Origin: an uncultured Christensenella sp.
GTDB lineage: Bacteria > Bacillota > Clostridia > Christensenellales > UBA3700
DNA length: 17,903 nucleotides
Direction: 5' to 3'
Assembly (NCBI GenBank): GCA_910583735.1
Contig: CAJTXS010000005.1
Coordinates: forward strand, 1-17,903
The notes beneath the pieces were generated by a model. It searched no databases. It saw only the letters and a program-made list of their open reading frames with translations, and was not told the DNA's origin. Shown here piece after piece: positions 1 through 5,854 of the stretch (its first letter is position 1; every line of letters starts with the position of its first letter). Both the position numbers and the translations under genes were made by a program.

Positions 1-600
1 ATATTCCGCATAGCACTCCGCGATAAATTCGCCTATATTACATGACGCGTATGTGCTTACGCTATACATATTGTCCTCGTACAGCTTGTTGATTATCTCG
101 CTGCCGCTAAGATTTAGTACGTAATCTATTACATGTCCCACTTCGTGCGCGACAGCTTGCCTTATATCTCCCGAGCCTGCGCTTATCCAGCCCTTTGCTA
201 TGCTCTCTTTAAGTCTTGCCTCGTAGCCCGTTATATCCTGTGTTACTTTCCTCGATATATAAATGCCGCGATACTCGGATATAATCTTACTTGCGATATC
301 GCTCCCTTCCGCGCTCGGCAGATAGCACATACCCGCTACATTATCCAAGCCGATTGATTTTATAATACTATCCCCGTCCGCTCCCGCTCTGTTTAACTCC
401 GCCTTGCAGATGCGTATCATATTATCTATTACGCCTACGCAGCTTATTGCTCTCTTTACCTTCGGTATCTCCTTCGCCGCTTTGCTTACAGTCTCTATTA
501 TTGCTTTTACCGTATAATCGTCCCTGTCTATATCAAAATAATCTACTACAGTATATCCCGAGCATATGCGTAATCTGCCCGTATCTTCCGATGTGCGCAC
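1..600 (-). CDS. Zinc metallopeptidase-like protein, partial (C-terminus off window)
   Basis: An open frame of 200 codons runs from a GTG at 600 to the left edge without a stop. It carries HEVGH at residues 152-156 (bases 147-133), the zincin zinc-binding motif with Glu153 as the predicted catalytic base. About 35 residues later comes EFIAE (residues 191-195), placed like the third zinc ligand of gluzincins. This HExxH plus ExxAE layout is known from anthrax lethal-factor-type (ATLF-like) proteases and from metallopeptidase domains in head-morphogenesis proteins of Firmicutes phages. I see no signal peptide or membrane segment in the visible part. The start is uncertain: AAGGA lies 11 bases upstream of the GTG, and the frame is closed by stops just before it. 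No other phage gene is nearby, so it may be an orphan or a prophage remnant. The substrate is unknown. The fold call is reasonable; the phage link is inference. Confidence 0.7.
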   Translation of the reverse strand, partial: MRTSEDTGRLRICSGYTVVDYFDIDRDDYTVKAIIETVSKAAKEIPKVKRAISCVGVIDNMIRICKAELNRAGADGDSIIKSIGLDNVAGMCYLPSAEGSDIASKIISEYRGIYISRKVTQDITGYEARLKESIAKGWISAGSGDIRQAVAHEVGHVIDYVLNLSGSEIINKLYEDNMYSVSTYASCNIGEFIAECYAEY

Positions 601-653
601 TTAATAATCTTTCCTTGAGTGTCTTTACTGATTTATCTTAATTATTCGATGTC

Positions 654-728
654 TTAATCCGTTGTAGAAATGCTCGGTTATTTAATCTGTCGTGAATGCT
701 GTTATATTTAATCCGTCGTATAAATGCT
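654..728. repeat. Three imperfect tandem repeats, about 19-21 bp
   Basis: Three related units sit at 654-674, 682-700 and 708-728. Each begins TTAATC(C/T)GT and ends AATGCT, with starts 28 and 26 bases apart. They lie 54-128 bases upstream of the GTG start of the metallopeptidase-like gene, which reads away from them. The spacing of 26-28 bases is close to two and a half helical turns. They could be binding sites for a regulator or simple decay of a duplicated piece. No other copy was noticed in the window. Confidence 0.6.
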
Positions 729-752
729 TAAGCCAAGGCAATACCTTGCTCT

Positions 753-787
753 TATATATTATATAATATTTTTATATATAATATATA
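753..787. repeat. AT-only inverted repeat
   Basis: The two arms consist only of A and T (about TATATATTATATA and its complement) around a short T-rich loop, giving a stem of about 13 bp. A smaller stem with AAGG/CCTT arms lies just left of it (731-750). It lies between the three direct repeats and the hairpin-rich stretch to the right. The low melting energy argues against a terminator. A DNA-unwinding element or promoter region is possible, but nothing proves it. Confidence 0.5.
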
Positions 788-1063
788 GGCGCGCAGACAG
801 GTACGCACCAATGGATACGTTATACAAAGAAAACTTTAAGATAAGACGGTAATTAACGGTATAATTAATGTAAATATAAAAAAATAAGCGCGGATTACTC
901 CGTGCCTAATACCTCGATTAAGCGCTCCGCGACCGATGTCTCACGGACGCGCGCCTTATCAAGTTAACCGCTTAGCTTAAGACTGATAGCTTAAGCCGAC
1001 ATGCGGCGACATATCCGTCGCAACATCGATTATGCGGCAGATTATTAAATGCTTGACCTCTTG
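788..1063. other. Non-coding, hairpin-rich stretch
   Basis: No convincing gene is seen here. The stretch contains GC-rich hairpins in AT-rich surroundings: 888-905 (GCGCGG/CCGTGC, loop of 6), 922-952 (GCGCTCCG paired with CGGAcGCGC, one bulge) and 1006-1021 (GCGAC/GTCGC, loop of 6). It also has a direct repeat of TAGCTTAAG at 973-981 and 987-995. A possible plus-strand promoter lies just before them (TTAAGA at 836-841, 18-base spacer, TATAAT at 860-865). It may be the 3' untranslated end of the small gene at 1303-1064, or a separate small RNA on the plus strand. No tRNA-like TTCGA arm was found. Confidence 0.4.
876..905 (-). terminator. Possible terminator of the small membrane protein gene
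   Basis: Read on the minus strand, the hairpin with arms GCACGG and CCGCGC (one A-C mismatch, loop of 6) is followed by TTATTTTTTTATATT. The T run suits an intrinsic terminator about 160 bases after the stop at 1064. The mismatch on this strand, which is a G-U pair on the other strand, makes the call doubtful. Confidence 0.35.
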
Positions 1064-1303
1064 CTACTCGCAGAAAAGCAGCGGCTTATCCATAGCTACG
1101 AACACGAGATCGAGTATCCAGCATATAAAGCTGCCGGGGAATATCCACAGTATGCCGAATAAGAGCGTAATTACGTTGTTCTTAACTAAGCCCTTGGCAA
1201 TCCTCACAATTGCCCAAAAGATATCCAAGAAAGGTAAGCAGAGAATAATCTTAACAATCTTGGGAAGTTCGTCAATAGACTTAAAGATGTCGTCGTTAGC
1301 CAT
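1064..1303 (-). CDS. Small two-segment membrane protein (79 aa)
   Basis: This 79-residue protein begins with an acidic stretch (MANDD) and has two hydrophobic segments, at about residues 16-36 and 44-70, joined by a short basic turn. The second contains a glycine/proline pattern (GILWIFPG) that faintly recalls small Pmp3/YqaE-type membrane proteins, but I would not assign that family on this alone. The start is secure: AGGAGGT lies 8 bases upstream of the ATG, and a TATAAT box precedes it at a leader length of about 19 bases. The gene is single and divergent from the MFS transporter gene. The opposite-strand frame covering it (1032-1343) has no ribosome binding site and is a shadow. The function is unknown; it is presumably located in the cytoplasmic membrane. 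Confidence 0.75.
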   Translation of the reverse strand: MANDDIFKSIDELPKIVKIILCLPFLDIFWAIVRIAKGLVKNNVITLLFGILWIFPGSFICWILDLVFVAMDKPLLFCE

Positions 1304-1328
1304 AATAATGTACCTCCTAAGTAATTAC

Positions 1329-1357
1329 ATTATATTACAATGATTTACAAAAGTGTA
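1329..1357 (-). promoter_or_regulatory. Promoter of the 79-aa membrane protein gene
   Basis: On the minus strand a perfect TATAAT (1334-1329) follows a 17-base spacer from a poor -35 (TACACT, 1357-1352). Transcription would begin near 1322, giving a leader of about 19 bases that contains AGGAGGT. The -10 is convincing; the -35 is weak. Confidence 0.5.
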
Positions 1358-1424
1358 GCTCTCGCGCAATAAAAATAAATAAATCAGGCACACATATTCG
1401 ATAATAGGCATTGTATGTACTGAT

Positions 1425-2690
1425 ATGACGGAAGATACATACCGCGGAGCTCTGATAGGCTGCCGCTTCGCCTATGCGGTGCAGGCCGTAGGCAACAACC
1501 TTACACCCGTGTTGCTGACAGTCTTTTCGTCGCTGTACGGCGTTTCGCTGGCTAAGCTCAGCTTGATAATAACGATTAACTTCATCGTACAGATACCTGC
1601 CGACATGCTGTCTGTCAAGATATGCAACAAGCTCGGCTACAGGGCGGCGATGCTGATAGCGCAGGTAATCTCGCTGACGGGACTTATACTGCTCGGACTA
1701 CTGCCCGCGGCGACGGACGGAAACTTAGCGTCGCTGATTGTTTCGTCCGCCCTCGTATCCGTGGGCGGCGGATTGACAGAGGTAGTCGTGTCGCCGCTGA
1801 CCGACTCTCTGCCCGTAGGCGCGAGCAAGAGTAAGCTCGCTCTGCTGCATTCCTCTTATTGCTGGGCGGCGTGCGCGGTAATCGCGGCGGCGTCTCTTTC
1901 GCTTGCATTCACGGGATACGGGCGGTGGTATGTCCTGCCGCTCTGCTTCACTGCGCTGCCGATAATCAATATCGCGGTGTTTTCGCTGGTAAAGATGCCG
2001 CGCTGCGCAGAGCCCGCTCAAGTCTCCGACATCAAGCAGTGGGGAAAAGACAAGACTTTCTACATACTAATAGCGCTTATGTTCTGCGCGGGAGCTGCGG
2101 AAGTGACGATATCGCAATGGTCGTCGCTCTTTGCAGAGCAGGCGCTCGGCTTGGATAAGCAGATAGGCGATATACTCGGACCTTGCGCCTTTGCCGCGGC
2201 GATGGGCATAGGAAGATTGATAATAAGCGCGTCGGGCGACGACTGCTCCAAGGCAATGACGCTTGCTGCGGCAGGCTGCGCCGTATGTTACTTCACCGTA
2301 GCCCTTATGCCGATAAGAGCGATGTCGCTGGCAGCATGCGCGCTGTGCGGTCTCACTGTAAGCGTCATGAGTCCGTCCGCATATTCTCTCGCATCAAGGC
2401 GGCTTGCGGGCGGCAACATTCTGCTATTCGGGATATTGGCGATAGCCGCCGATATAGGATGCAGCGCGGGACCTGCCATAACGGGGCTGATATCCGACGC
2501 CGTAGAGAGCGGAGCGCTGGGAGAGATATGCCAAGGCTTGGGCTTCGGCGCGCAAGAGCTGTCTATGCGCGCGGGCATTGCCGCAGGCGCCGTATTTCCC
2601 ATAATACTGCTCGTATTGAGCCGCGTGCTCGACAGACGCGGGTTCGGCTGTCCTATGCCTGTAAAACTCTTATCCGATAATAAAAAATAA
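1425..2690 (+). CDS. MFS transporter
   Basis: A 421-residue, very hydrophobic protein with about 12 predicted transmembrane segments, the usual length for the major facilitator superfamily. After segment 2 there is a loop with NKLGYRAAM, in the place of the family's motif A (G-x-x-x-D-R-x-G-R-R type). A longer charged loop (about residues 198-209, DIKQWGKDK) separates the two six-helix halves. The substrate cannot be told from the sequence; the general look is of small MFS permeases (sugar or drug type). The start at 1425 is the only sensible one before segment 1, but no Shine-Dalgarno sequence lies upstream and the promoter is unclear (a GATAAT at 1400-1405 would give a leader of about 13 bases). 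The gene stands alone on the plus strand, convergent with the zinc-ribbon gene 55 bases away. Confidence 0.85.
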   Translation: MTEDTYRGALIGCRFAYAVQAVGNNLTPVLLTVFSSLYGVSLAKLSLIITINFIVQIPADMLSVKICNKLGYRAAMLIAQVISLTGLILLGLLPAATDGNLASLIVSSALVSVGGGLTEVVVSPLTDSLPVGASKSKLALLHSSYCWAACAVIAAASLSLAFTGYGRWYVLPLCFTALPIINIAVFSLVKMPRCAEPAQVSDIKQWGKDKTFYILIALMFCAGAAEVTISQWSSLFAEQALGLDKQIGDILGPCAFAAAMGIGRLIISASGDDCSKAMTLAAAGCAVCYFTVALMPIRAMSLAACALCGLTVSVMSPSAYSLASRRLAGGNILLFGILAIAADIGCSAGPAITGLISDAVESGALGEICQGLGFGAQELSMRAGIAAGAVFPIILLVLSRVLDRRGFGCPMPVKLLSDNKK

Positions 2691-2713
2691 GCGACGCCGA
2701 GGTATGGCATCGC
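2680..2713 (-). terminator. Terminator of the zinc-ribbon membrane protein gene
   Basis: On the minus strand, GCGATGCC and GGCGTCGC pair (8 bp, one mismatch) around a 7-base loop and are followed by TTATTTTTTATT. The T run overlaps the last codons of the MFS gene on the other strand. In the plus direction no T run follows, so it is not a clear terminator for the MFS gene. Confidence 0.7.
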
Positions 2714-2745
2714 TTGCGATACAGTAACTGCAAAAGTATTGGGTG

Positions 2746-3450
2746 TCAATCGACTTTATCCGTAGGAGTCTGCGTGCCGCGCACGGCTTCGAGTATCTCT
2801 ACCGCCTCTATCTTGAGCATGTGCGTGCGGTCGTAATCGCACACGGCGACGAACATATCGTCAACCTGCTCGATATGCATAGTAGCAGCCGTAGCGCACT
2901 TGGGACAATTAAAATCCAAAATAATATCGTACAGTTTGCCGCCGCTTACCGCTACGGGAGGCTTGCCGAAGTTAATCTTGGCTACGCCCTCTCCCTTCTT
3001 ATTAAGGCGCGCGCAACGCGCCAAGTAATATGCGGTGTCGTACAAGAGCGCAAGCATTCCGAATATTGCTATGAATGCGACAAGTAAAATCACGGTAGTT
3101 AAAGTATCGGATACCTTAGACATGAGCGAGGTATACTGTCTGATTATTATCACCGCTATGCTGCCTGCCATAACGAGAGCAAACAGCGCAATCTTGAGCG
3201 CGGCTATACGCATAAGGCGCTTGCACTCGCCCTTGTACACCGCCTTGATGCCGCCCTGCTCTTTGACCTCGGCGGATGATAACTGCTCCTCGCTTACGTA
3301 AGACTTGGCGAGTAATTGCTGAGTCTCCTCGTAGCGCTGCTCGCGTCTCTTAATAAAATTAAAGTAACCTATCTTCTCCACCTTAGCGTTGCAGGAAGGG
3401 CATACATCCGCCTTCCTGTCAAGCTTGGCTCCGCACTTCTTACACTTCAC
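2746..3450 (-). CDS. Zinc-ribbon membrane protein
   Basis: A 234-residue protein that opens with a zinc ribbon: Cys3, Cys6, Cys17 and Cys20 in two CxxC knuckles. A basic, charged stretch follows, then two membrane segments at about 83-103 and 117-137. The C-terminal soluble part has another CPKC (Cys182, Cys185) and Cys204, possibly an incomplete second metal site. The N-terminal ribbon type is common in small Firmicutes membrane proteins of unknown job; I do not recognise a specific family. The start is a GTG at 3450 with GGAGG 8 bases upstream. It overlaps the last 11 bases of the preceding gene, so the two are surely co-transcribed and probably translationally coupled. It ends at the terminator near 2700. 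Confidence 0.75.
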   Translation of the reverse strand: MKCKKCGAKLDRKADVCPSCNAKVEKIGYFNFIKRREQRYEETQQLLAKSYVSEEQLSSAEVKEQGGIKAVYKGECKRLMRIAALKIALFALVMAGSIAVIIIRQYTSLMSKVSDTLTTVILLVAFIAIFGMLALLYDTAYYLARCARLNKKGEGVAKINFGKPPVAVSGGKLYDIILDFNCPKCATAATMHIEQVDDMFVAVCDYDRTHMLKIEAVEILEAVRGTQTPTDKVD

Positions 3451-4240
3451 TTCTCTTGCCTCCGCGCTTGGCTGCGCCGTACTCGCGGTAAATATCCCTG
3501 CGTCTCAATCCGAAAGCGACGATTGCTACGCATATAGCCGCTCCGAAGAAGAAGTTGACATATGTCTGCGCGCCTGCAACGAGTTTTACGCTTAAATTCT
3601 CCGACTGAGGGAACGCAATACCCGATGTATATATGCCTATGCCGAGCTGCACTATGGCAAGCACGGCGTATATTACCGCGCACACCAAGGGCGGTATCAT
3701 GCCGCATTTCCCCGCCATGCTCACTGCAAGCGACGCTATAAGCGCAATCAGCGAGATAATAATTATACAGCACAGCGCGTATATAGGCGCGACAGCATCG
3801 TCGAGCATCTTATCGTACGAGGGCGGCATGCCCAAAGACGAAAGCGTGAGCGTAGGGTCGTTATTTATCTCGTCCTTATCGTAATCGGGATTGACGGAGT
3901 CGAGTATCTTCATGGAGATATACGGCAGTGCCTTAGTAGTCCTTATAGGTCCGAATATGACCTCTAAGGCGTTAATAGGCACATTGATGTCCAGCTCGTA
4001 GTCGTTCATGCTTTCGCCGACGCCGAGCGACATATTGCCGTTGATGCGGACATTGATTATACCCGCGGTATTGAGCGGCAGCATAGCGATAACGACTGCC
4101 AGCAGCAACGCTCCGCATACTATCGAATACAGCTTACGATTGTTCTTGAGCGCGCGCTCCTTCTCGAGAGCTGCTGCGTTAGCTCTGTTATCCTTCTTTG
4201 CAACAGGCTCCTTGCCCTTGCGTTTAGCTCTGCTTGCCAT
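3440..4240 (-). CDS. Four-segment membrane protein of unknown function (266 aa)
   Basis: The protein starts with a strongly basic cytoplasmic tail (MASRAKRKG, then Lys/Arg-rich to about residue 36). A first membrane segment spans about 38-58 and is followed by a large outside loop (about 60-148). Three more segments lie at about 150-175, 180-205 and 226-245, before a basic C-terminal tail. I do not recognise the family. The frame stays open to an ATG at 4360, but that codon lies inside the ribosome binding site of the divergent DUF378 gene. The ATG at 4240 fits better because a near-perfect promoter would start RNA exactly there. It has no Shine-Dalgarno sequence, as expected for a leaderless message. 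It heads a two-gene unit with the zinc-ribbon protein, which overlaps its 3' end. Confidence 0.75.
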   Translation of the reverse strand: MASRAKRKGKEPVAKKDNRANAAALEKERALKNNRKLYSIVCGALLLAVVIAMLPLNTAGIINVRINGNMSLGVGESMNDYELDINVPINALEVIFGPIRTTKALPYISMKILDSVNPDYDKDEINNDPTLTLSSLGMPPSYDKMLDDAVAPIYALCCIIIISLIALIASLAVSMAGKCGMIPPLVCAVIYAVLAIVQLGIGIYTSGIAFPQSENLSVKLVAGAQTYVNFFFGAAICVAIVAFGLRRRDIYREYGAAKRGGKRSEV

Positions 4241-4246
4241 ATGTTT

Positions 4247-4275
4247 ATTATATAAAATCGAACCAAATATATCAA
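4247..4275 (-). promoter_or_regulatory. Near-consensus promoter giving a leaderless mRNA
   Basis: On the minus strand, TTGATA (4275-4270), a 17-base spacer and a perfect TATAAT (4252-4247) are seen. Only AAACAT separates the -10 from the ATG, so the expected start, 7 bases after the -10, is the A of the ATG at 4240. No Shine-Dalgarno sequence could be present in such an RNA. Confidence 0.75.
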
Positions 4276-4283
4276 GCGATTGT

Positions 4284-4321
4284 CGCGGCGGCGCCTTTTG
4301 CTGAGGAATAATAACGCCGCG
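4284..4321. repeat. 7-bp GC inverted repeat between divergent genes
   Basis: CGCGGCG (4284-4290) and CGCCGCG (4315-4321) form perfect arms around 24 bases. They sit upstream of the -35 of the leaderless gene and 42 bases before the start of the DUF378 gene. The place suits an operator serving both genes or a structure in the DUF378 leader, but no regulator is known from the sequence. Confidence 0.4.
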
Positions 4322-4362
4322 TTTGCTCACAATAATCCAAGAAACCTGATAAGGAGGCATAT

Positions 4363-4617
4363 ATGATTACCGTAATATCTCTGATATTGATAATCGTGGG
4401 CGCAATTAACTGGTTGTCCGTCGGTATATTCGACTTCAACATAGTTAATTGGATATTCTCCACCTCTTCGTATATAGGCGCGAGAATTGTGTACGCCATC
4501 GTGGGCGTCGCGGGTCTGTGGGCTTTGTTCTATCTCATATTCAACAAGTTCAGCGCGGCTCGTATCAACGCTCCCGAGACGGCTATGACGCGTAAGCGTA
4601 AGAAGGAGAATAACTGA
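4363..4617 (+). CDS. DUF378 (YuzA-like) membrane protein
   Basis: An 84-residue protein with two membrane segments (about 3-25 and 40-64) and a basic tail ending in Arg/Lys-rich residues. The pattern of an N-terminal hydrophobic run with GAINWLSVG, then a DFN...WIF stretch and a second segment with YAIVGVAGLWAL, is typical of the DUF378/COG2155 family, to which Bacillus YuzA belongs. The biochemical role of the family is unknown. The start is well supported by AAGGAGG 7 bases before the ATG. The gene is alone on the plus strand, divergent from the leaderless membrane protein gene, and ends at a strong terminator. Confidence 0.85.
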   Translation: MITVISLILIIVGAINWLSVGIFDFNIVNWIFSTSSYIGARIVYAIVGVAGLWALFYLIFNKFSAARINAPETAMTRKRKKENN

Positions 4618-4649
4618 TAACGTTACTCTCTATCGCCATGCGCGTAAGA

Positions 4650-4699
4650 GCAAAGCGAAAGCGGCAGGTATACTGCCGCTTTCGCTTTGCGTTATTTAT
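4650..4699 (+). terminator. Strong terminator of the DUF378 gene
   Basis: A perfect 18-bp stem, GCAAAGCGAAAGCGGCAG (4650-4667) with its complement at 4673-4690, has a 5-base loop and is followed by GTTATTTAT. It begins about 30 bases after the DUF378 stop. Confidence 0.8.
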
Positions 4700-4700
4700 G

Positions 4701-4730
4701 GCGCAACAAAGGCGCGGGAAATCCCGCGCC
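4701..4730 (-). terminator. Terminator after rplL
   Basis: On the minus strand, GGCGCGGGA and TCCCGCGCC form a perfect 9-bp GC-rich stem with almost no loop, followed by TTTGTTGCGC. It lies about 40 bases after the rplL stop and closes the ribosomal operon. The T run is short. Confidence 0.65.
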
Positions 4731-4767
4731 CTTACAGCCGCGCTCATATGCGCGATAGTAATTGCAA

Positions 4768-5139
4768 TTACTTAACTTCGACTTCTGCGCCTGCGTCGGT
4801 GAGCTTCTTGGCAATCTCGTCTGCGGCGTCTTTAGCGATGCCTTCCTTGATAGCCTTAGGAGCGCTCTCGACCAAAGCCTTAGCGTCCGCAAGTCCGAGA
4901 CCGGTGATCTCTCTGACGGTCTTGATGACCGCAAGCTTGTTAGCGCCGAAAGCCTTGAGAATGACGTCGAACTCGGTCTTCTCTTCCTCAGCCGCGGCAG
5001 CTCCGCCTGCAGCAGGTGCAGCAACTGCCATAGCGGCAGCGCTTACGCCGAACTCGGTCTCGATAGCCTTAACGAGATCGTTAAGCTCGAGCACGGTCAT
5101 GCCCTTGATTTCCTCTAACATTTTTGCTATATCTGCCAT
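4768..5139 (-). CDS. rplL: 50S ribosomal protein L7/L12
   Basis: The 123-residue product is the flexible stalk protein of the large ribosomal subunit, which recruits the translation GTPases. It has the N-terminal dimer-forming helices (about 1-35), an alanine-rich hinge (about 36-50) and the conserved C-terminal domain with KTEFDVIL, the IKTVREITGLGLADAKALVE core and a KEG/KKL helix. The length is normal. GGAGGAATTAAAA precedes the ATG. It follows rplJ by 38 bases and is the last gene of the operon. In most bacteria rpoB follows here, but in this window a terminator and a convergent gene follow instead. Confidence 0.97.
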   Translation of the reverse strand: MADIAKMLEEIKGMTVLELNDLVKAIETEFGVSAAAMAVAAPAAGGAAAAEEEKTEFDVILKAFGANKLAVIKTVREITGLGLADAKALVESAPKAIKEGIAKDAADEIAKKLTDAGAEVEVK

Positions 5140-5177
5140 TTTTAATTCCTCCGAATAATATTATTGAATTATAGTTT

Positions 5178-5666
5178 TTACGCGTTCTTTTTAGCGACCT
5201 CGTTAAGCGCAACAGCCAATCCTGTGAGAGGGCTGAGCAACAGACCGAGCAATTTGGCGACGAGCACTTCCTTGGAAGGAATCTGCGCGAGAGCCTGTAC
5301 CTGAGCGGCATCGAGATAGTTGCCGTCCATTCTGCCACATTTAACTTCAAGCACTTTGACCGTCTTGGACATCTCCGCGATTACCTTAGGTCCCGCTAAA
5401 GCGTCCGTCATGGAAAACGCCACAGCAGTGGAATCCGTAAGCGCAGCGTCGTAGCCCGTAATGCCGAGCTGGTCCAAAGCCTTCTTTATAAGGCGGTTCT
5501 TGAGTACTCTGTAAGTTACGCCGCTCTCTCTGAACTTGGCGCGCATAACCGTATCGTCCGCCACATTGATACCCTTGTAGCTTACGATTACAAAGCTCTT
5601 GCACTCCTTAGTGAGCTCGACTATCTCGTCAATCTGAACCGCTTTCTGTTCTCTGGTTAAAGACAT
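5178..5666 (-). CDS. rplJ: 50S ribosomal protein L10
   Basis: The 162-residue product anchors the L7/L12 dimers to the ribosome and, in well-studied bacteria, represses its own operon by binding the mRNA leader. The N-terminal RNA-binding domain is clear (MSLTREQK, then SFVIVSYKGI and the VLKNRLIKKAL motif). The C-terminal helix that binds L7/L12 has repeated LLGLLLSPLTGLAVALNEVA. An AGGAGGT lies 5 bases before the ATG. The gene has its own promoter and a structured leader with a terminator-like hairpin directly upstream, so it can be expressed apart from rplKA. Confidence 0.97.
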   Translation of the reverse strand: MSLTREQKAVQIDEIVELTKECKSFVIVSYKGINVADDTVMRAKFRESGVTYRVLKNRLIKKALDQLGITGYDAALTDSTAVAFSMTDALAGPKVIAEMSKTVKVLEVKCGRMDGNYLDAAQVQALAQIPSKEVLVAKLLGLLLSPLTGLAVALNEVAKKNA

Positions 5667-5681
5667 CGTTACCTCCTGTAT

Positions 5682-5800
5682 TGATAAAAAATATCCCTCG
5701 CGCTAAGACGCGCAAGGGAATAGTAAACATGTTACCGTATTGTCCTCGGCAAGATATTAAGCGTATGCACTTGCTGTCTTAGGCGAAATTATTTAGTTGT
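5682..5800 (-). promoter_or_regulatory. L10 leader with attenuator hairpin
   Basis: This is the leader RNA between the rplJ promoter and the rplJ start. It has the conserved L10-leader core (AAGACAGCAAGTGC near 5781-5768, then CTTGCCGAGGA near 5749-5739), in which GCAAG and CTTGC can pair. Downstream is a stem with arms CCCTTGCGC and GCGCGAGGG (5718-5695, one G-U pair) followed by ATATTTTTTATC, an intrinsic terminator shape. The known family logic is that L10, with L12, binds the core and lowers rplJL expression. Here control by early termination is likely because the hairpin ends 15-20 bases before the ribosome binding site. Confidence 0.85.
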
Positions 5801-5806
5801 GAATAT

Positions 5807-5836
5807 AATATATAATTTCTATATATTAACTGTCAA
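5807..5836 (-). promoter_or_regulatory. Promoter of rplJ-rplL
   Basis: On the minus strand a perfect TTGACA (5836-5831) lies 18 bases before TATATT (5812-5807), which sits inside a longer TATAT-rich run. The -35 is only about 20 bases after the rplA stop. A small perfect hairpin, GCGTAA/TTACGC (5860-5845), covers the rplA stop codon. Confidence 0.7.
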
Positions 5837-5854
5837 GCGTTTAAGCGTAAAAGG

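Noticed and set aside
133..641. Two plus-strand frames (133-357 and 447-641)
   Set aside because: They have no ribosome binding site and unlikely composition, and they lie opposite the minus-strand metallopeptidase frame, which has a recognisable motif.
788..1063. tRNA gene in the hairpin-rich gap
   Set aside because: No T-arm (TTCGA) or acceptor stem could be found on either strand.
1032..1343. Plus-strand 103-codon frame
   Set aside because: It is antisense to the 79-aa gene, which has a perfect ribosome binding site and a promoter; the frame is a shadow.
2691..2713. Hairpin as terminator of the MFS gene
   Set aside because: No T run follows on the plus strand; the T run is on the minus side, so it serves the convergent gene.
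4241..4360. 40-codon N-terminal extension of the 266-aa membrane protein
   Set aside because: The upstream ATG lies in the ribosome binding site of the divergent gene, has no ribosome binding site of its own, and precedes the likely transcription start.
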